This document shows, one piece after another, positions 16,879-25,067 of a stretch of 64,000 bases of DNA. Made by a program: the position numbers and the translations under genes. The notes beneath the pieces are model-generated. The model searched no databases, was not told the DNA's origin, and worked only from the letters and a program-made list of their open reading frames with translations. Origin of the DNA: Streptomyces sp. SA15 (lineage in GTDB: Bacteria > Actinomycetota > Actinomycetes > Streptomycetales > Streptomycetaceae). The number at the start of each line of letters is the position of its first letter. Positions within the stretch are counted from its first letter, which is position 1. Where the stretch lies: positions 1-64,000 of the forward strand of contig NZ_NTGE01000026.1 in assembly GCF_002291145.1 (NCBI RefSeq), read 5' to 3'.

Positions 16879-17870
16879 GCGGCCCTCACCCCGCACTCGG
16901 ACAGCCGCACCGGGTCGCCCAGCGCCGCCAGCACCTCGCGCGGGCCGTCGAAGGGCTCCCTGCCGTGCGCGGTACGGACGTTGTCGACGAGCAGCAGATC
17001 GCCGGAGCGCCACGGTTCCCGCACGGTGTGGGCCTCGTACACCTCGTTGATCGCGCGGACGACGTCCGCGCCGATCGGATCGCCGTTCCCGAAACGGGTG
17101 TTGAAGGGCAGCCCGTCGGGTCCGAACACGTCCACCAGGTACTCGCGGACCTCGGGTTCCATCGTCCACTCGTTGAGGAAGGCGATCTGGTTGAACCAGC
17201 AACGGCGGCCGCTCGCCGGATGGCGGACCACGGCACCGCGGTGCTGCCACGTGCGCAGCGAGCCGTCCGGCTGCCAGGCGAAGTCGATGGCATGCGTCCG
17301 GCAGTAGCGCTCGACGGCATCGCGGTCGTCGGTGCCGAACGCCTCGGCGACCGACGCCCCGATCTCGTCGTTGTACGTCCGTGTCAGCAGCCAGCCCTCC
17401 CGCTCGAACCGCCCGGCCAGTGCGGCGGGCAGCGCGTCGAGCACGGCCGACGCGTCGGCCAGTCCGGTCGAGCCGCCCGAGGCGGGCGCCTCCAGGCAGG
17501 CGAACAGCAGCAGGCCGGGGAACTCCAGCGCGTAACTCAGCTCGTGGTGTGCGCACATCTGCTGGTTCGCCGGCCACTTGGAGGAGGAGTACACGCCGTC
17601 CGCGTAACGGCGCCGGGGCGCGAACGGCTCCCGGTCGGGCATCAGACGGTCGGCAAGCCGCCGGAAGACGGCCTCCGTCGAGGCGGGGTCACTCAGGCCG
17701 AGCCCGCGGACCAGGACCGCGCCGTGCCCGGCGACGACGGCCCGCAGCGCGGCACGGTGCCCGGCCACCCAGCCCGCGGGGTCGCCACCGGCATCGGCAT
17801 GAAGGAGGGGAGGACGGCCCGGGGCCAGATCGACATCCGGGAGCAGAGTCGGAGACGAGGACGACGACAT
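16875..17870 (-). CDS. TauD/TfdA (SyrP-like) Fe(II)/2-oxoglutarate dioxygenase
   Basis: The 331-residue enzyme has the facial-triad pattern of this superfamily: HHELSY (His108 and Glu110, an HxE variant) and the distal His302 in RTAHGREPF, with a following Arg for 2-oxoglutarate. The QMCAHHELSYALEFP and CWFNQIAFLNEW segments resemble SyrP- and clavaminate-synthase-like proteins that hydroxylate amino acids, sometimes on carrier proteins. Being between sbnB and the adenylation-thiolation gene, with a 4-nt overlap, it probably modifies diaminopropionate or the carrier-bound monomer. Position and stereochemistry of any hydroxylation are unknown. Confidence 0.85.
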   Translation of the reverse strand: MSSSSSPTLLPDVDLAPGRPPLLHADAGGDPAGWVAGHRAALRAVVAGHGAVLVRGLGLSDPASTEAVFRRLADRLMPDREPFAPRRRYADGVYSSSKWPANQQMCAHHELSYALEFPGLLLFACLEAPASGGSTGLADASAVLDALPAALAGRFEREGWLLTRTYNDEIGASVAEAFGTDDRDAVERYCRTHAIDFAWQPDGSLRTWQHRGAVVRHPASGRRCWFNQIAFLNEWTMEPEVREYLVDVFGPDGLPFNTRFGNGDPIGADVVRAINEVYEAHTVREPWRSGDLLLVDNVRTAHGREPFDGPREVLAALGDPVRLSECGVRAA

Positions 17871-17901
17871 CTCGGTGTTCCTTTCAGCGGTACGGTCGAA
17901 C

Positions 17902-20007
17902 TCAGCCGTGGTGCGGTCGAGCCGTGTCGAGCAGCCCCGCCAGGTCCGCGAGGACCGGACGGTGGGTGACGTCCTGGAGGGTGATCGCCCGGTCCAGGGC
18001 GATCGCCAGCTTCACGGCGGCCAGCGAGGTGCCGCCGCGGTCGAAGAAGTGGTCGAGGCGGCCGATCCGGTCCGCGGGGATGCCGAGCACCTCGGCCCAG
18101 GCGTCCGCCATCCGCCGCTCGCCCGGCGTGGCGGGAGCGTCCTTGCCCGCGTCGAGTTCCTCGGCGAGCGCGGTGAGGGTCCTGCGGTCGGTCTTGCCGT
18201 TGGCGGTCAGCGGCATCGACTGACGCCAGTGCACGACCGAGGGGATCATGTAGGCGGGCAGCGACGCGCCGAGCCGCTCCCGGACCCCGTCCGCGCCGAC
18301 CGGCTCGGGGCCGGTGCAGAACGCCACCAACTGTGCGCCCCGGACGACGACCACCGCGCCGTCCCGGACGCCGGGGACCCGCAGCAGCGCGTTCTCGATC
18401 TCGCCGATCTCGATCCGGAAGCCCCGGATCTTCACCTGGCTGTCCCGCCGGCCGAGGAACTCCAGCTTCCCGTCGGGCAGCCAGCGCCCGTGGTCCCCGC
18501 TGCGGTACAGCCGCTCGCCGGGCCGGTACGGGTCCTCGGCGAAGGCCGCCGCGGTCCGCTCGGGATCGCCCACGTACCCGCGCCCGACACAGACCCCGGA
18601 GAACACGATCTCGCCGGGCGCCCCCAGCGGCACGGGCACCAGCCGCTCGTCGACGACGTACACCCGCACGTTGGCGATCGGCCGCCCGAGCGGCACCCGT
18701 TCCCCGTCCGGCACCCGGTCCATCACCTCGTGGTTGGTGTCGTCGCAGGTCTCCGTCAGCCCGTACGCGTTGACCAGCGGGATCCCGGGCCGGGCGGTGA
18801 ACCAGCGCTGTACCAGCTCCTTCTTCACCGCCTCCCCGGTCACGGACACACAGCGCAGATCCGGCAGCTCACGCGGCTGCCGGGCCAGCTCGGCCAGTAC
18901 GGCTTCGAGATACGACGGCACGACCTGGAGCACGTTGACCCGGCCCCGCTCCACCGTGTCCACGAACCGGGCCACGTCCAGCACGGTCTCCTGCTCCACC
19001 AGCAGGGTCCGCCCGCCGACCAGCGGTGCCGCCAGCAGCTGCCACAGGGAGATGTCGAAGGACTGCGGCGCGGTCTGCGCGACCACGTCCCCGGCGCCGA
19101 TCCCGAGGTCGTCCAGCTTGGCGAGCACATGGTTGAGGAAGCCGGCGTGTTCGCACATCGCGCCCTTGGGCTCGCCGGTGGAGCCGGAGGTGAAGTAGAT
19201 GTAGGCGAGTTGGTCCGCCGAGACGGGGACGCCGAGATTGGCGTCCGGATGTCCCTCGGCGTAGGCCGCGTCCACGAACAGGGCCGTCCGGCTCGTTGCC
19301 GGCGACCGTAGCGCGGCGGCACTGCCGCGCTCGGTCAGGATCAGCTCGCAGCCCGCCCGGTCCAGCGTCGCCGCGATGCGCCCGACCGGAAAGTGCGGCT
19401 CGACCGGCAGATACACCCCGCCCGCCTTGAGCACGGCCAGCACGGCCGCCATCCAGTCCAGGTTCCGCTCCATCACCACGGCGACGACACCCTCAGGGCG
19501 CAGCCCGCGTGCCAGCAGGGCCCGCCCCAACCGGTTGGCCCGGGCGTTGAGCTCGCCGTACGTCCACTGCCGCTCACCCTGTACGGCGGCCACGGCATCC
19601 GGATCGGCCGCCGCCCGCCCCTCGAACAACTCGTGGACCCGGCGGTCGGGCAGTTCGCGATGCGGACCGGCCAACCCGTCTATCTGGAACCGTAGTTCGG
19701 CCTCGGACACCAGACTCCGTCGCTCCGGGTCGGCGAGGGCGGTCAGGTGATAGCCCGCGATGCGGGCGGCGGCCTCGGCGTCCAGGACGTCGGTGCGGTA
19801 CCGCAGCCGCAGCGTGCGGCCGGTGACGCTCACATGCAGCCCGGTGTTGTCCTCGGCGGACATGTCCTCGCCGGACAGCGCGGCGAGGACCTTGCTGTGG
19901 GCAGCCGACAGGGCGGCGGGCCCCGCCCCCGTACCCTCCGGCAGCGGCACTTCGTACTCCGCCACACCCGGTACCGGATGCAGCGTCCAGCGCGGAATGG
20001 TCTCCAT
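17902..20007 (-). CDS. Stand-alone NRPS adenylation-thiolation protein
   Basis: The 701-residue protein has an A domain (about 115-610) and a carrier domain (about 628-697). Core motifs are A3 TSGSTGEPKG (273-282), A4 FDIS (317), A5 NAYGLTE (413-419), A7 YRSGDHGRW (501-509), A8 about 516-534 and A10 NGK (603-605); the phosphopantetheine serine is Ser661 in GGTSL. Aligned by eye to GrsA, the pocket reads D-I-W-Q-S-T-A-D-D plus Lys605. Two aspartates at the bottom of the pocket fit a diamino substrate. Residues 1-110 look like the C-terminal remnant of a condensation domain. There is no thioesterase. It would load diaminopropionate. Confidence 0.88.
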   Translation of the reverse strand: METIPRWTLHPVPGVAEYEVPLPEGTGAGPAALSAAHSKVLAALSGEDMSAEDNTGLHVSVTGRTLRLRYRTDVLDAEAAARIAGYHLTALADPERRSLVSEAELRFQIDGLAGPHRELPDRRVHELFEGRAAADPDAVAAVQGERQWTYGELNARANRLGRALLARGLRPEGVVAVVMERNLDWMAAVLAVLKAGGVYLPVEPHFPVGRIAATLDRAGCELILTERGSAAALRSPATSRTALFVDAAYAEGHPDANLGVPVSADQLAYIYFTSGSTGEPKGAMCEHAGFLNHVLAKLDDLGIGAGDVVAQTAPQSFDISLWQLLAAPLVGGRTLLVEQETVLDVARFVDTVERGRVNVLQVVPSYLEAVLAELARQPRELPDLRCVSVTGEAVKKELVQRWFTARPGIPLVNAYGLTETCDDTNHEVMDRVPDGERVPLGRPIANVRVYVVDERLVPVPLGAPGEIVFSGVCVGRGYVGDPERTAAAFAEDPYRPGERLYRSGDHGRWLPDGKLEFLGRRDSQVKIRGFRIEIGEIENALLRVPGVRDGAVVVVRGAQLVAFCTGPEPVGADGVRERLGASLPAYMIPSVVHWRQSMPLTANGKTDRRTLTALAEELDAGKDAPATPGERRMADAWAEVLGIPADRIGRLDHFFDRGGTSLAAVKLAIALDRAITLQDVTHRPVLADLAGLLDTARPHHG

Positions 20008-20022
20008 GACTGTGTTCCCCCT

Positions 20023-22452
20023 TCAGGCGTGCCGCGGCGCGACCGCCGGATTCCCGCCCCAGAGCGCCCCCGGCGGCATCTCCTCGCCCTTCATCAGGAA
20101 GGAGTCGGGGGCGAGGACGGCGCCGTCCCCCATCGCGACGCCGTAGTGCACCAGCGCGCCGACCTGGAGCGTGCAGCCGGCGCCGATCGTGATGTGCTCG
20201 GACTTGAAGGTGCCGTCCTCCTGGGAGTGGGCCTGCACCTTGGTGTGGGCGGCCAGCGTGCAGTCGTCGCCGATCGCGGTGAGCGTGCGCTCGGTGATGA
20301 CGCAGCCGTCGTCGAAGACCCGCCGGCCGAGCCGCACGCCCAGCAGCCGCCAGACCACGTTCTTGAACGGCGTCCCGTTGAGCGCGACGATGTGCCGGTC
20401 GGGCACCTTCCACAGCCGCTCGTGCAGCCAGAAGTCCCGCTCGTAGATCGAGCACAGCTGCGGACGCAGCGGACGGAAGCGTCCGATCAGCCGCTCCACC
20501 AGGACGTAGTAGCCGAGGGTGAACACCAGGCCCACGATCAGCGCGGCGCCGATCAGCAGGCCGCCGACGGTGCCTTCGCCGCCGTAGAGATCGACGGCGG
20601 CGAGGCCGAGGACCGTGAGGGCGAACCAGTGCAGCCACCGTACGAACAGGAACAACCCCATCGAGCGCAGGTTGTAGCGGTTCTTCGCGGCCAGGCGGCG
20701 GCGCAGCTCGTCGCCCTCGCGGAGGTGGTCGAAGCGGCTGTCGCGCTCCACGGAGCGCGGGATCTCGAAGCAGGGCGAGCCGAGCAGGCCCACGTTCTCC
20801 CGGAGCTCGCCGTCGAGCGGGACCATCACCTTGGTCGCCAGCAGACAGTTGTCGCCGGTGCGGCCGCCCGCGGGATAGGCGATGTGGTTGCCCAGGAAGT
20901 TGCGCGGCCCGATCACGGCGCGTGAGACGCGGAAGGACGTACCGGAGAAGTCGGCGTTGACGATCGACAGCCCGTCGGCGACCATCGTGCCGCTTCCCAC
21001 GGTGACCAGGTACGGCGTCTCGTGCCGCACCTCCGTGCCGAAGTTGGAGCCGGTCTGCTCGACCCGCGAGAGGTCGTAGCCGAGGGCCCGCAGGTAGGGG
21101 ACGATGTACGAGCTGTCACCGCACAGCCACTTGAAGAAGCGGATGTTGGTCAGGCGGGCGATCGCGCGCTGCACCGAGTAGTGGAAGCCGTAGAGCGGAT
21201 AGACCCGGCCGGGGCGCAGGAACGGTGTCAGCAGGCGCGGGACCAGGGTCACCGCGGCGAGGCCGAGGACGACGTAGGCCGCGAACACGGCGAGGGACAG
21301 GACGAGCGCCTCGGTGAGGAAGCGGGCCGAGGACACCTCCCGGGAGGCCGTGCCGAGCGCGGGCACGAGCGTGAGCAGCAGGTGGGCGCCGCCGACGGCG
21401 AGCGGGATGTACAGCAGGAGCGTCTGGAGCAGGGCGGCCAGGGCGTAGGCGGCCCGGCGGGCGGTCGAGCAGGGCACCGGAGGGACCCGGACGTAGTCGA
21501 CGTCCGTGGGCTGGGCGGGGGAGCCGTGCCACCGCTGGCCGGCCGGGACCGCGAGGCCGCCGTACAGGGCGGAGGAGTGGCCGAGCTGGGCGCCGTCGCC
21601 CATCGACGTGCCGATGTCGAGGACGGTCTGCTCGCCGACGTGGACCCCGCTGCCGAGGGTCACGGGGCCGGTGCGGATCCGGCCGGCCAGCGCCTGGTAG
21701 CAGAGGAAGTGGCAGTCCTTGCGGATCACCGTGCCCGCGCCGACGGTCAGCAGGTCGGTGCAGACCGGCACCGAGCGGGAGAGGATCGTGACGCCCCCGC
21801 CGATCCGCGCGCCCAGCGCCCGCAGATACAGCACGTACAGCGGGTTGCCGACGAACAGGACCATCGGGCTGGCGTGCAGCAGCGCCTTGACGGTCCAGAA
21901 GCGGACGTACGCCAGGCTCCAGACCGGGAACTCCGCCTTCCTCCAGCGCCCGACGAGCACCCACTTCGCCCCCACCGGCAGGACGCACGCGCCGATGAAC
22001 AACGCACCGCCGAAGACCACGGAGCGCGAGTAGACCCCGGCCACACCGTCCCCCGCGGACACCCATGCGTACCCCCGGGCGGTGACCGTCCCGGCGAGCA
22101 GGCAGTAGACGGCGAAGACGGTGAACTGCAGCGTCCCGCACAGGACGTAACGCGCCGTGCTGCCCGGCTCGGGACGTTCCGCCGCGACCGCCACCGTGGC
22201 GCCGCCGGCCGGCGTCTCGGCGAGCGCCGCCGCCAGTCGGCGGATCGTCGGATGGCCGTAGACGTCCTTCATGGACACCGACGGCAGGTCGGGGCGTTTT
22301 CTGACCCGGGCGCAGAAATGGGCCATCACCAGCGAGTTGGCGCCGAGGTCGTCGAAGAAGTGGCTGTCGACCGGTATGTGTTCCCTGCGTACGACACCGG
22401 CCAGCACCTCGGCGAGAACGCTTTCGGTGCCGGCGCCGTGATTTCCCCCCAC
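20023..22452 (-). CDS. Carrier domain plus Pls/PosA-type membrane polymerase module
   Basis: The 809-residue protein begins with a thiolation domain (HFFDDLGANSLVM, Ser at about 41). It continues with six hydrophobic segments in three pairs (about 105-170, 340-410 and 630-690) that separate three soluble modules of hexapeptide-like beta-helix sequence (for example VTLGSGVHVGEQTVLDIG, and the C-terminal ITIGAGCTLQVGALVHYG). This is the layout of the C-terminal half of epsilon-poly-L-lysine and poly-ornithine synthetases, in which tandem membrane-linked domains condense free monomer with carrier-bound monomer. Here it lacks its own A domain. GTG 22452 follows AAGGAG. It is first in the operon, 15 bp before the A-T gene. 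Confidence 0.85.
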   Translation of the reverse strand: MGGNHGAGTESVLAEVLAGVVRREHIPVDSHFFDDLGANSLVMAHFCARVRKRPDLPSVSMKDVYGHPTIRRLAAALAETPAGGATVAVAAERPEPGSTARYVLCGTLQFTVFAVYCLLAGTVTARGYAWVSAGDGVAGVYSRSVVFGGALFIGACVLPVGAKWVLVGRWRKAEFPVWSLAYVRFWTVKALLHASPMVLFVGNPLYVLYLRALGARIGGGVTILSRSVPVCTDLLTVGAGTVIRKDCHFLCYQALAGRIRTGPVTLGSGVHVGEQTVLDIGTSMGDGAQLGHSSALYGGLAVPAGQRWHGSPAQPTDVDYVRVPPVPCSTARRAAYALAALLQTLLLYIPLAVGGAHLLLTLVPALGTASREVSSARFLTEALVLSLAVFAAYVVLGLAAVTLVPRLLTPFLRPGRVYPLYGFHYSVQRAIARLTNIRFFKWLCGDSSYIVPYLRALGYDLSRVEQTGSNFGTEVRHETPYLVTVGSGTMVADGLSIVNADFSGTSFRVSRAVIGPRNFLGNHIAYPAGGRTGDNCLLATKVMVPLDGELRENVGLLGSPCFEIPRSVERDSRFDHLREGDELRRRLAAKNRYNLRSMGLFLFVRWLHWFALTVLGLAAVDLYGGEGTVGGLLIGAALIVGLVFTLGYYVLVERLIGRFRPLRPQLCSIYERDFWLHERLWKVPDRHIVALNGTPFKNVVWRLLGVRLGRRVFDDGCVITERTLTAIGDDCTLAAHTKVQAHSQEDGTFKSEHITIGAGCTLQVGALVHYGVAMGDGAVLAPDSFLMKGEEMPPGALWGGNPAVAPRHA

Positions 22453-22871
22453 GGGCGCTCCTTGATGGTGTTCCTGGTGCGTCGAACATGAAATGAGAGA
22501 AAAAAGAACAAGAGGAGAAAATGATGCCCGCGAGAAAGGAGTGGAGCAGAGTGGAGCACAACGTATACGGCTCAAATTCTTTCGGCACGTTCATGAACGG
22601 TTCAAGGGCGTTTCAGTCATTGACGCTTTTCCGACGGCGCACGACGAATCGATCATCTCGACGCACCGTTCCGCTTTCCGCGCGACCGGGGAACTCACCG
22701 AAATACCGGTGTAATGCGCTGGCGCCGGTTCCGTTTCCCGCTGCCGAACATTTCGGCCAACGCGGACATGACAGAAAAATGGTTCGATTTACACGCGGGC
22801 GAGTGGACGCCTTCTCGGGGAACAGGCACCGGGAGATGAGCGCGGCCAGGCACGACGGATACCGTTGGGTC
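22453..22871. promoter_or_regulatory. Divergent, relatively AT-rich intergenic region with a CGTTCATGAACG palindrome
   Basis: No gene is seen in these 419 bp between the polymer-synthetase operon (minus) and the YihY gene (plus). The A-rich part at about 22490-22530 stands out from the surrounding GC content. A perfect 12-bp palindrome, CGTTCATGAACG, lies at 22588-22599, about 136 bp upstream of the synthetase GTG, and is a candidate operator for the operon. Confidence 0.5.
22860..22865 (+). promoter_or_regulatory. Probable -10 of a leaderless transcript (YihY gene)
   Basis: TACCGT fits TANNNT and ends six bases before GTG 22872, the spacing expected for leaderless initiation. Confidence 0.4.
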
Positions 22872-24014
22872 GTGCAGCCAGCAAGTGAATCCCCTCAACC
22901 ATCCTCCGGCCGCCTCCATCGGGCGCGTGCCCTCTACCGGAACGTCTCGAAGCGCAGGACCGCCTGGCTGCTGCTCAAGGACACCGTCAACTCCTGCATC
23001 GAGTACCGCATCCTGGGCCTCGCGGCCGAGGCCGCGTTCTTCACGCTGCTGTCCGTGCCGCCCCTGCTGCTCAGCATGATCGGACTGCTCGGCTACGTCG
23101 ACGACTGGACCGGCGCCGACACCATCGCGAGCCTGGAGACCAACATCCTGGAGGCCTCGCGCACGGTCCTGTCCGACAAGGGCGTGACACAGATCGCCCA
23201 GCCGATCCTGCACGACGTGATGAAGGGCGGCCGGCCCGACGTCATCTCCATCGGCTTCCTGTTCGCCCTGTGGTCCGGCTCGCGCGCGGTGAACGTCTTC
23301 ATAGACACCATCACCGTGATGTACGGCCTCGACGGCGTCCGGGGCATCGTGAAGACCCGCCTGATGGCCTTCCTGCTCTTCCTCGTGGCCCTGCTGATCG
23401 GCTCGATCGCGCTGCCGCTGATGGTGGCGGGACCGGACGCGGTGGTGAACATCGTGCCGTGGTCGACGACCGTCGTACAGGTGCTCTACTGGCCCGTCGT
23501 CATCGTGCTGTCCATCGCCTTCCTCACGACGCTGTACCACGTGTCCGTCCCCGTCCGCTCCCCGTGGATCGAGGACGTGCCCGGCGCCCTGGTCGCCCTC
23601 GGCATGTGGGTGCTCGGCAGCTTCCTGCTGCGCATCTACCTCACCAACACCGTCGAGGGCCCCACCATCTACGGCTCCCTGGCCGCACCCGTCGCCGTCC
23701 TGCTGTGGATCGGCGTCTCCGCCTTCGCCGTCCTCGTCGGGGCCGCCGTCAACGCCGCCATCGACCGGGTCTGGCCGGCCGCCGCCACGGCCGCGGCCCG
23801 CGCCGCCAACGAACGCCTGCGCGAGGCACAGGTCGCCGAGTACGTCGCCCGAGCGGCCGCGGCCCGGGATACCGACCCCGACGACCCGGACATGCCGTCG
23901 GAGTTCCCGGAGCGGTGGTCACGGTTCTTGCCGCCGGAGGATGTTACGGGAAGGCTGAGGCCGCCGGCCAAGAACGGCACCAAACAAGGGGACAATTCAG
24001 CACAGGGTGAGTGA
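22872..24014 (+). CDS. YihY/BrkB family inner-membrane protein
   Basis: The 380-residue protein has about six transmembrane segments with the family landmarks EAAFFTLLSVPPLLL at the first helix, LFALWSGSRAVNVFID in the middle and YGSLAAPVAVLLWIGVSAFAVLVGAAVNA near the end, followed by a charged cytoplasmic tail rich in Ala and Asp. YihY/BrkB proteins are widespread; an RNase name was once given wrongly, and the real function is unclear. I prefer GTG 22872 because a TANNNT box sits six bases before it. ATG 22836 is the alternative, but it has no spaced ribosome-binding site. Confidence 0.85.
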   Translation: MQPASESPQPSSGRLHRARALYRNVSKRRTAWLLLKDTVNSCIEYRILGLAAEAAFFTLLSVPPLLLSMIGLLGYVDDWTGADTIASLETNILEASRTVLSDKGVTQIAQPILHDVMKGGRPDVISIGFLFALWSGSRAVNVFIDTITVMYGLDGVRGIVKTRLMAFLLFLVALLIGSIALPLMVAGPDAVVNIVPWSTTVVQVLYWPVVIVLSIAFLTTLYHVSVPVRSPWIEDVPGALVALGMWVLGSFLLRIYLTNTVEGPTIYGSLAAPVAVLLWIGVSAFAVLVGAAVNAAIDRVWPAAATAAARAANERLREAQVAEYVARAAAARDTDPDDPDMPSEFPERWSRFLPPEDVTGRLRPPAKNGTKQGDNSAQGE

Positions 24015-24019
24015 ATGCC

Positions 24020-24100
24020 GTTAGGGGCGCGGGGCTGTATCGGTTTGCGGCTCCGCCGCATGGGCGCGACCAGCCACACACAACCAGCAGCCCGGCAGAT
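24020..24100. repeat. Streptomyces dispersed intergenic element with GCGGCTCCGCCGC hairpin
   Basis: The sequence GGGGCGCGGGGCTGTATCGG, then TGCGGCTCCGCCGCA (24046-24060) and GGGCGCGACCAGCCAC, is a repeat family I recognise between genes in many Streptomyces genomes. It lies between convergent genes, and its hairpin probably works as a bidirectional terminator. Confidence 0.65.
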
Positions 24101-24126
24101 ACCCCACACCCCTACGCCGCCACCCG

Positions 24127-24987
24127 CTACCCCTCCCACGTCCCCTCCGCCGCGGCCTCCCGCGCAAACGCCCGAAAGTCCCGCGGGTCACGCCTCAGCA
24201 CCTGCCGCACATCGTCGGTGACATGCGCATTACGCCCATCCAGCGTGCCCTCGAACACCTCCACCAGCGCCTGAACCTCCTCCGCCGGCACCCCGAACCC
24301 CGCCGGCGTCTCCCCATACGCCCGCACCGGCACCGGCGTGTAGACAAACTTCGTGCCGACCGCCTCCGAGATCTCCCCGACCGCCTCCCGCCAGGTCAGC
24401 AACCGCGCCCCCGTGAGCTCCAGCGTCCGCCCCACATACCGGTCCCCGGACATCAGCACTGCCACCACGACATCCGCGATGTCCCGCACATCGACGAACG
24501 GCTCCCGCACCTCACCGCCCGGGAACACCAGCTCCCCCTGCCGCAGCCCCTCCACCAGCGGACCCTCGCTGAAGTTCTGCATGAACCACGAGGCCCGTAC
24601 GACCGTCCAGTCCGCGCCCGACGACTTCAGCGCCTCCTCGGCCGGCACCGCCAGGTCGGCCCCGCGCGCCGACAGCAGCACCAGCCGTCGTACCCCGAGC
24701 CCGACCGCCTCCCGGGCGATGGCCCCGACCGCCTCGGCCGCCGCGGGGGCGCCGACGTCGGACGGGTACACGAGGTATGCCGCGTCGGCGTCCCGCAGAG
24801 TCTCCGCCCACGTCGTCGGGTGCTCCCAGTCGAAGCCCCGGGCGCGGGACGCGGCCCGCACCGTGAGTCCCGCCGCCGCGGCGGCCCGGGCCACGCGCCC
24901 GCCCGTACGCCCCGAGGCGCCGGTCACCACCACCGTCATGTCCTGAGTGTTCGCCGTGTCCACCGTGTTCTCCGTGTTTTCCGTCAT
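24127..24987 (-). CDS. NmrA-like/NAD(P)H-binding Rossmann oxidoreductase
   Basis: The 286-residue protein opens with a short Thr/Asn-rich tail and then the nucleotide-binding motif VVVTGASGRTGGRVARAA. The ladder VRRLVLLSARGAD, TVVRASWFMQNFSEG and GEVREPFVDVRDIADVVVAVL is characteristic of the NmrA/QOR2-like atypical SDR group, which binds NAD(P) and acts as a reductase or redox sensor. ATG 24987 has GGAGG close upstream. It is divergent from an AraC regulator gene 80 bp away, a common regulator-target pair, so that regulator may control it. No substrate is evident. Confidence 0.82.
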   Translation of the reverse strand: MTENTENTVDTANTQDMTVVVTGASGRTGGRVARAAAAAGLTVRAASRARGFDWEHPTTWAETLRDADAAYLVYPSDVGAPAAAEAVGAIAREAVGLGVRRLVLLSARGADLAVPAEEALKSSGADWTVVRASWFMQNFSEGPLVEGLRQGELVFPGGEVREPFVDVRDIADVVVAVLMSGDRYVGRTLELTGARLLTWREAVGEISEAVGTKFVYTPVPVRAYGETPAGFGVPAEEVQALVEVFEGTLDGRNAHVTDDVRQVLRRDPRDFRAFAREAAAEGTWEG

Positions 24988-25055
24988 GCCTCCAGTCAAC
25001 GGCCGTGCGCCCCAACGGCCCATCGCTGAACGGCTCATTCCCATGCGCGCGCGTC

Positions 25056-25061
25056 TACGCT
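25056..25061 (+). promoter_or_regulatory. Probable -10 of a leaderless transcript (AraC gene)
   Basis: TACGCT lies six bases before ATG 25068, matching the TANNNT spacing seen for leaderless Streptomyces genes. Confidence 0.5.
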
Positions 25062-25067
25062 GGCGCC

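Noticed and set aside
14835..22452. Staphyloferrin B-type siderophore cluster
   Set aside because: SbnA and SbnB occur, but there are no IucA/IucC-type synthetases, no decarboxylase and no siderophore transporter. The partners are an A-T protein and a Pls-like membrane protein instead.
14835..22452. Viomycin/capreomycin-like peptide antibiotic cluster
   Set aside because: Those clusters also use SbnA/SbnB homologues, but need several NRPS modules, arginine hydroxylase and resistance genes, none of which is present.
22836..22871. ATG 22836 as the YihY start
   Set aside because: The GGGAG directly touches the ATG with no spacing, while GTG 22872 has a properly placed TANNNT box. It is kept only as an alternative.
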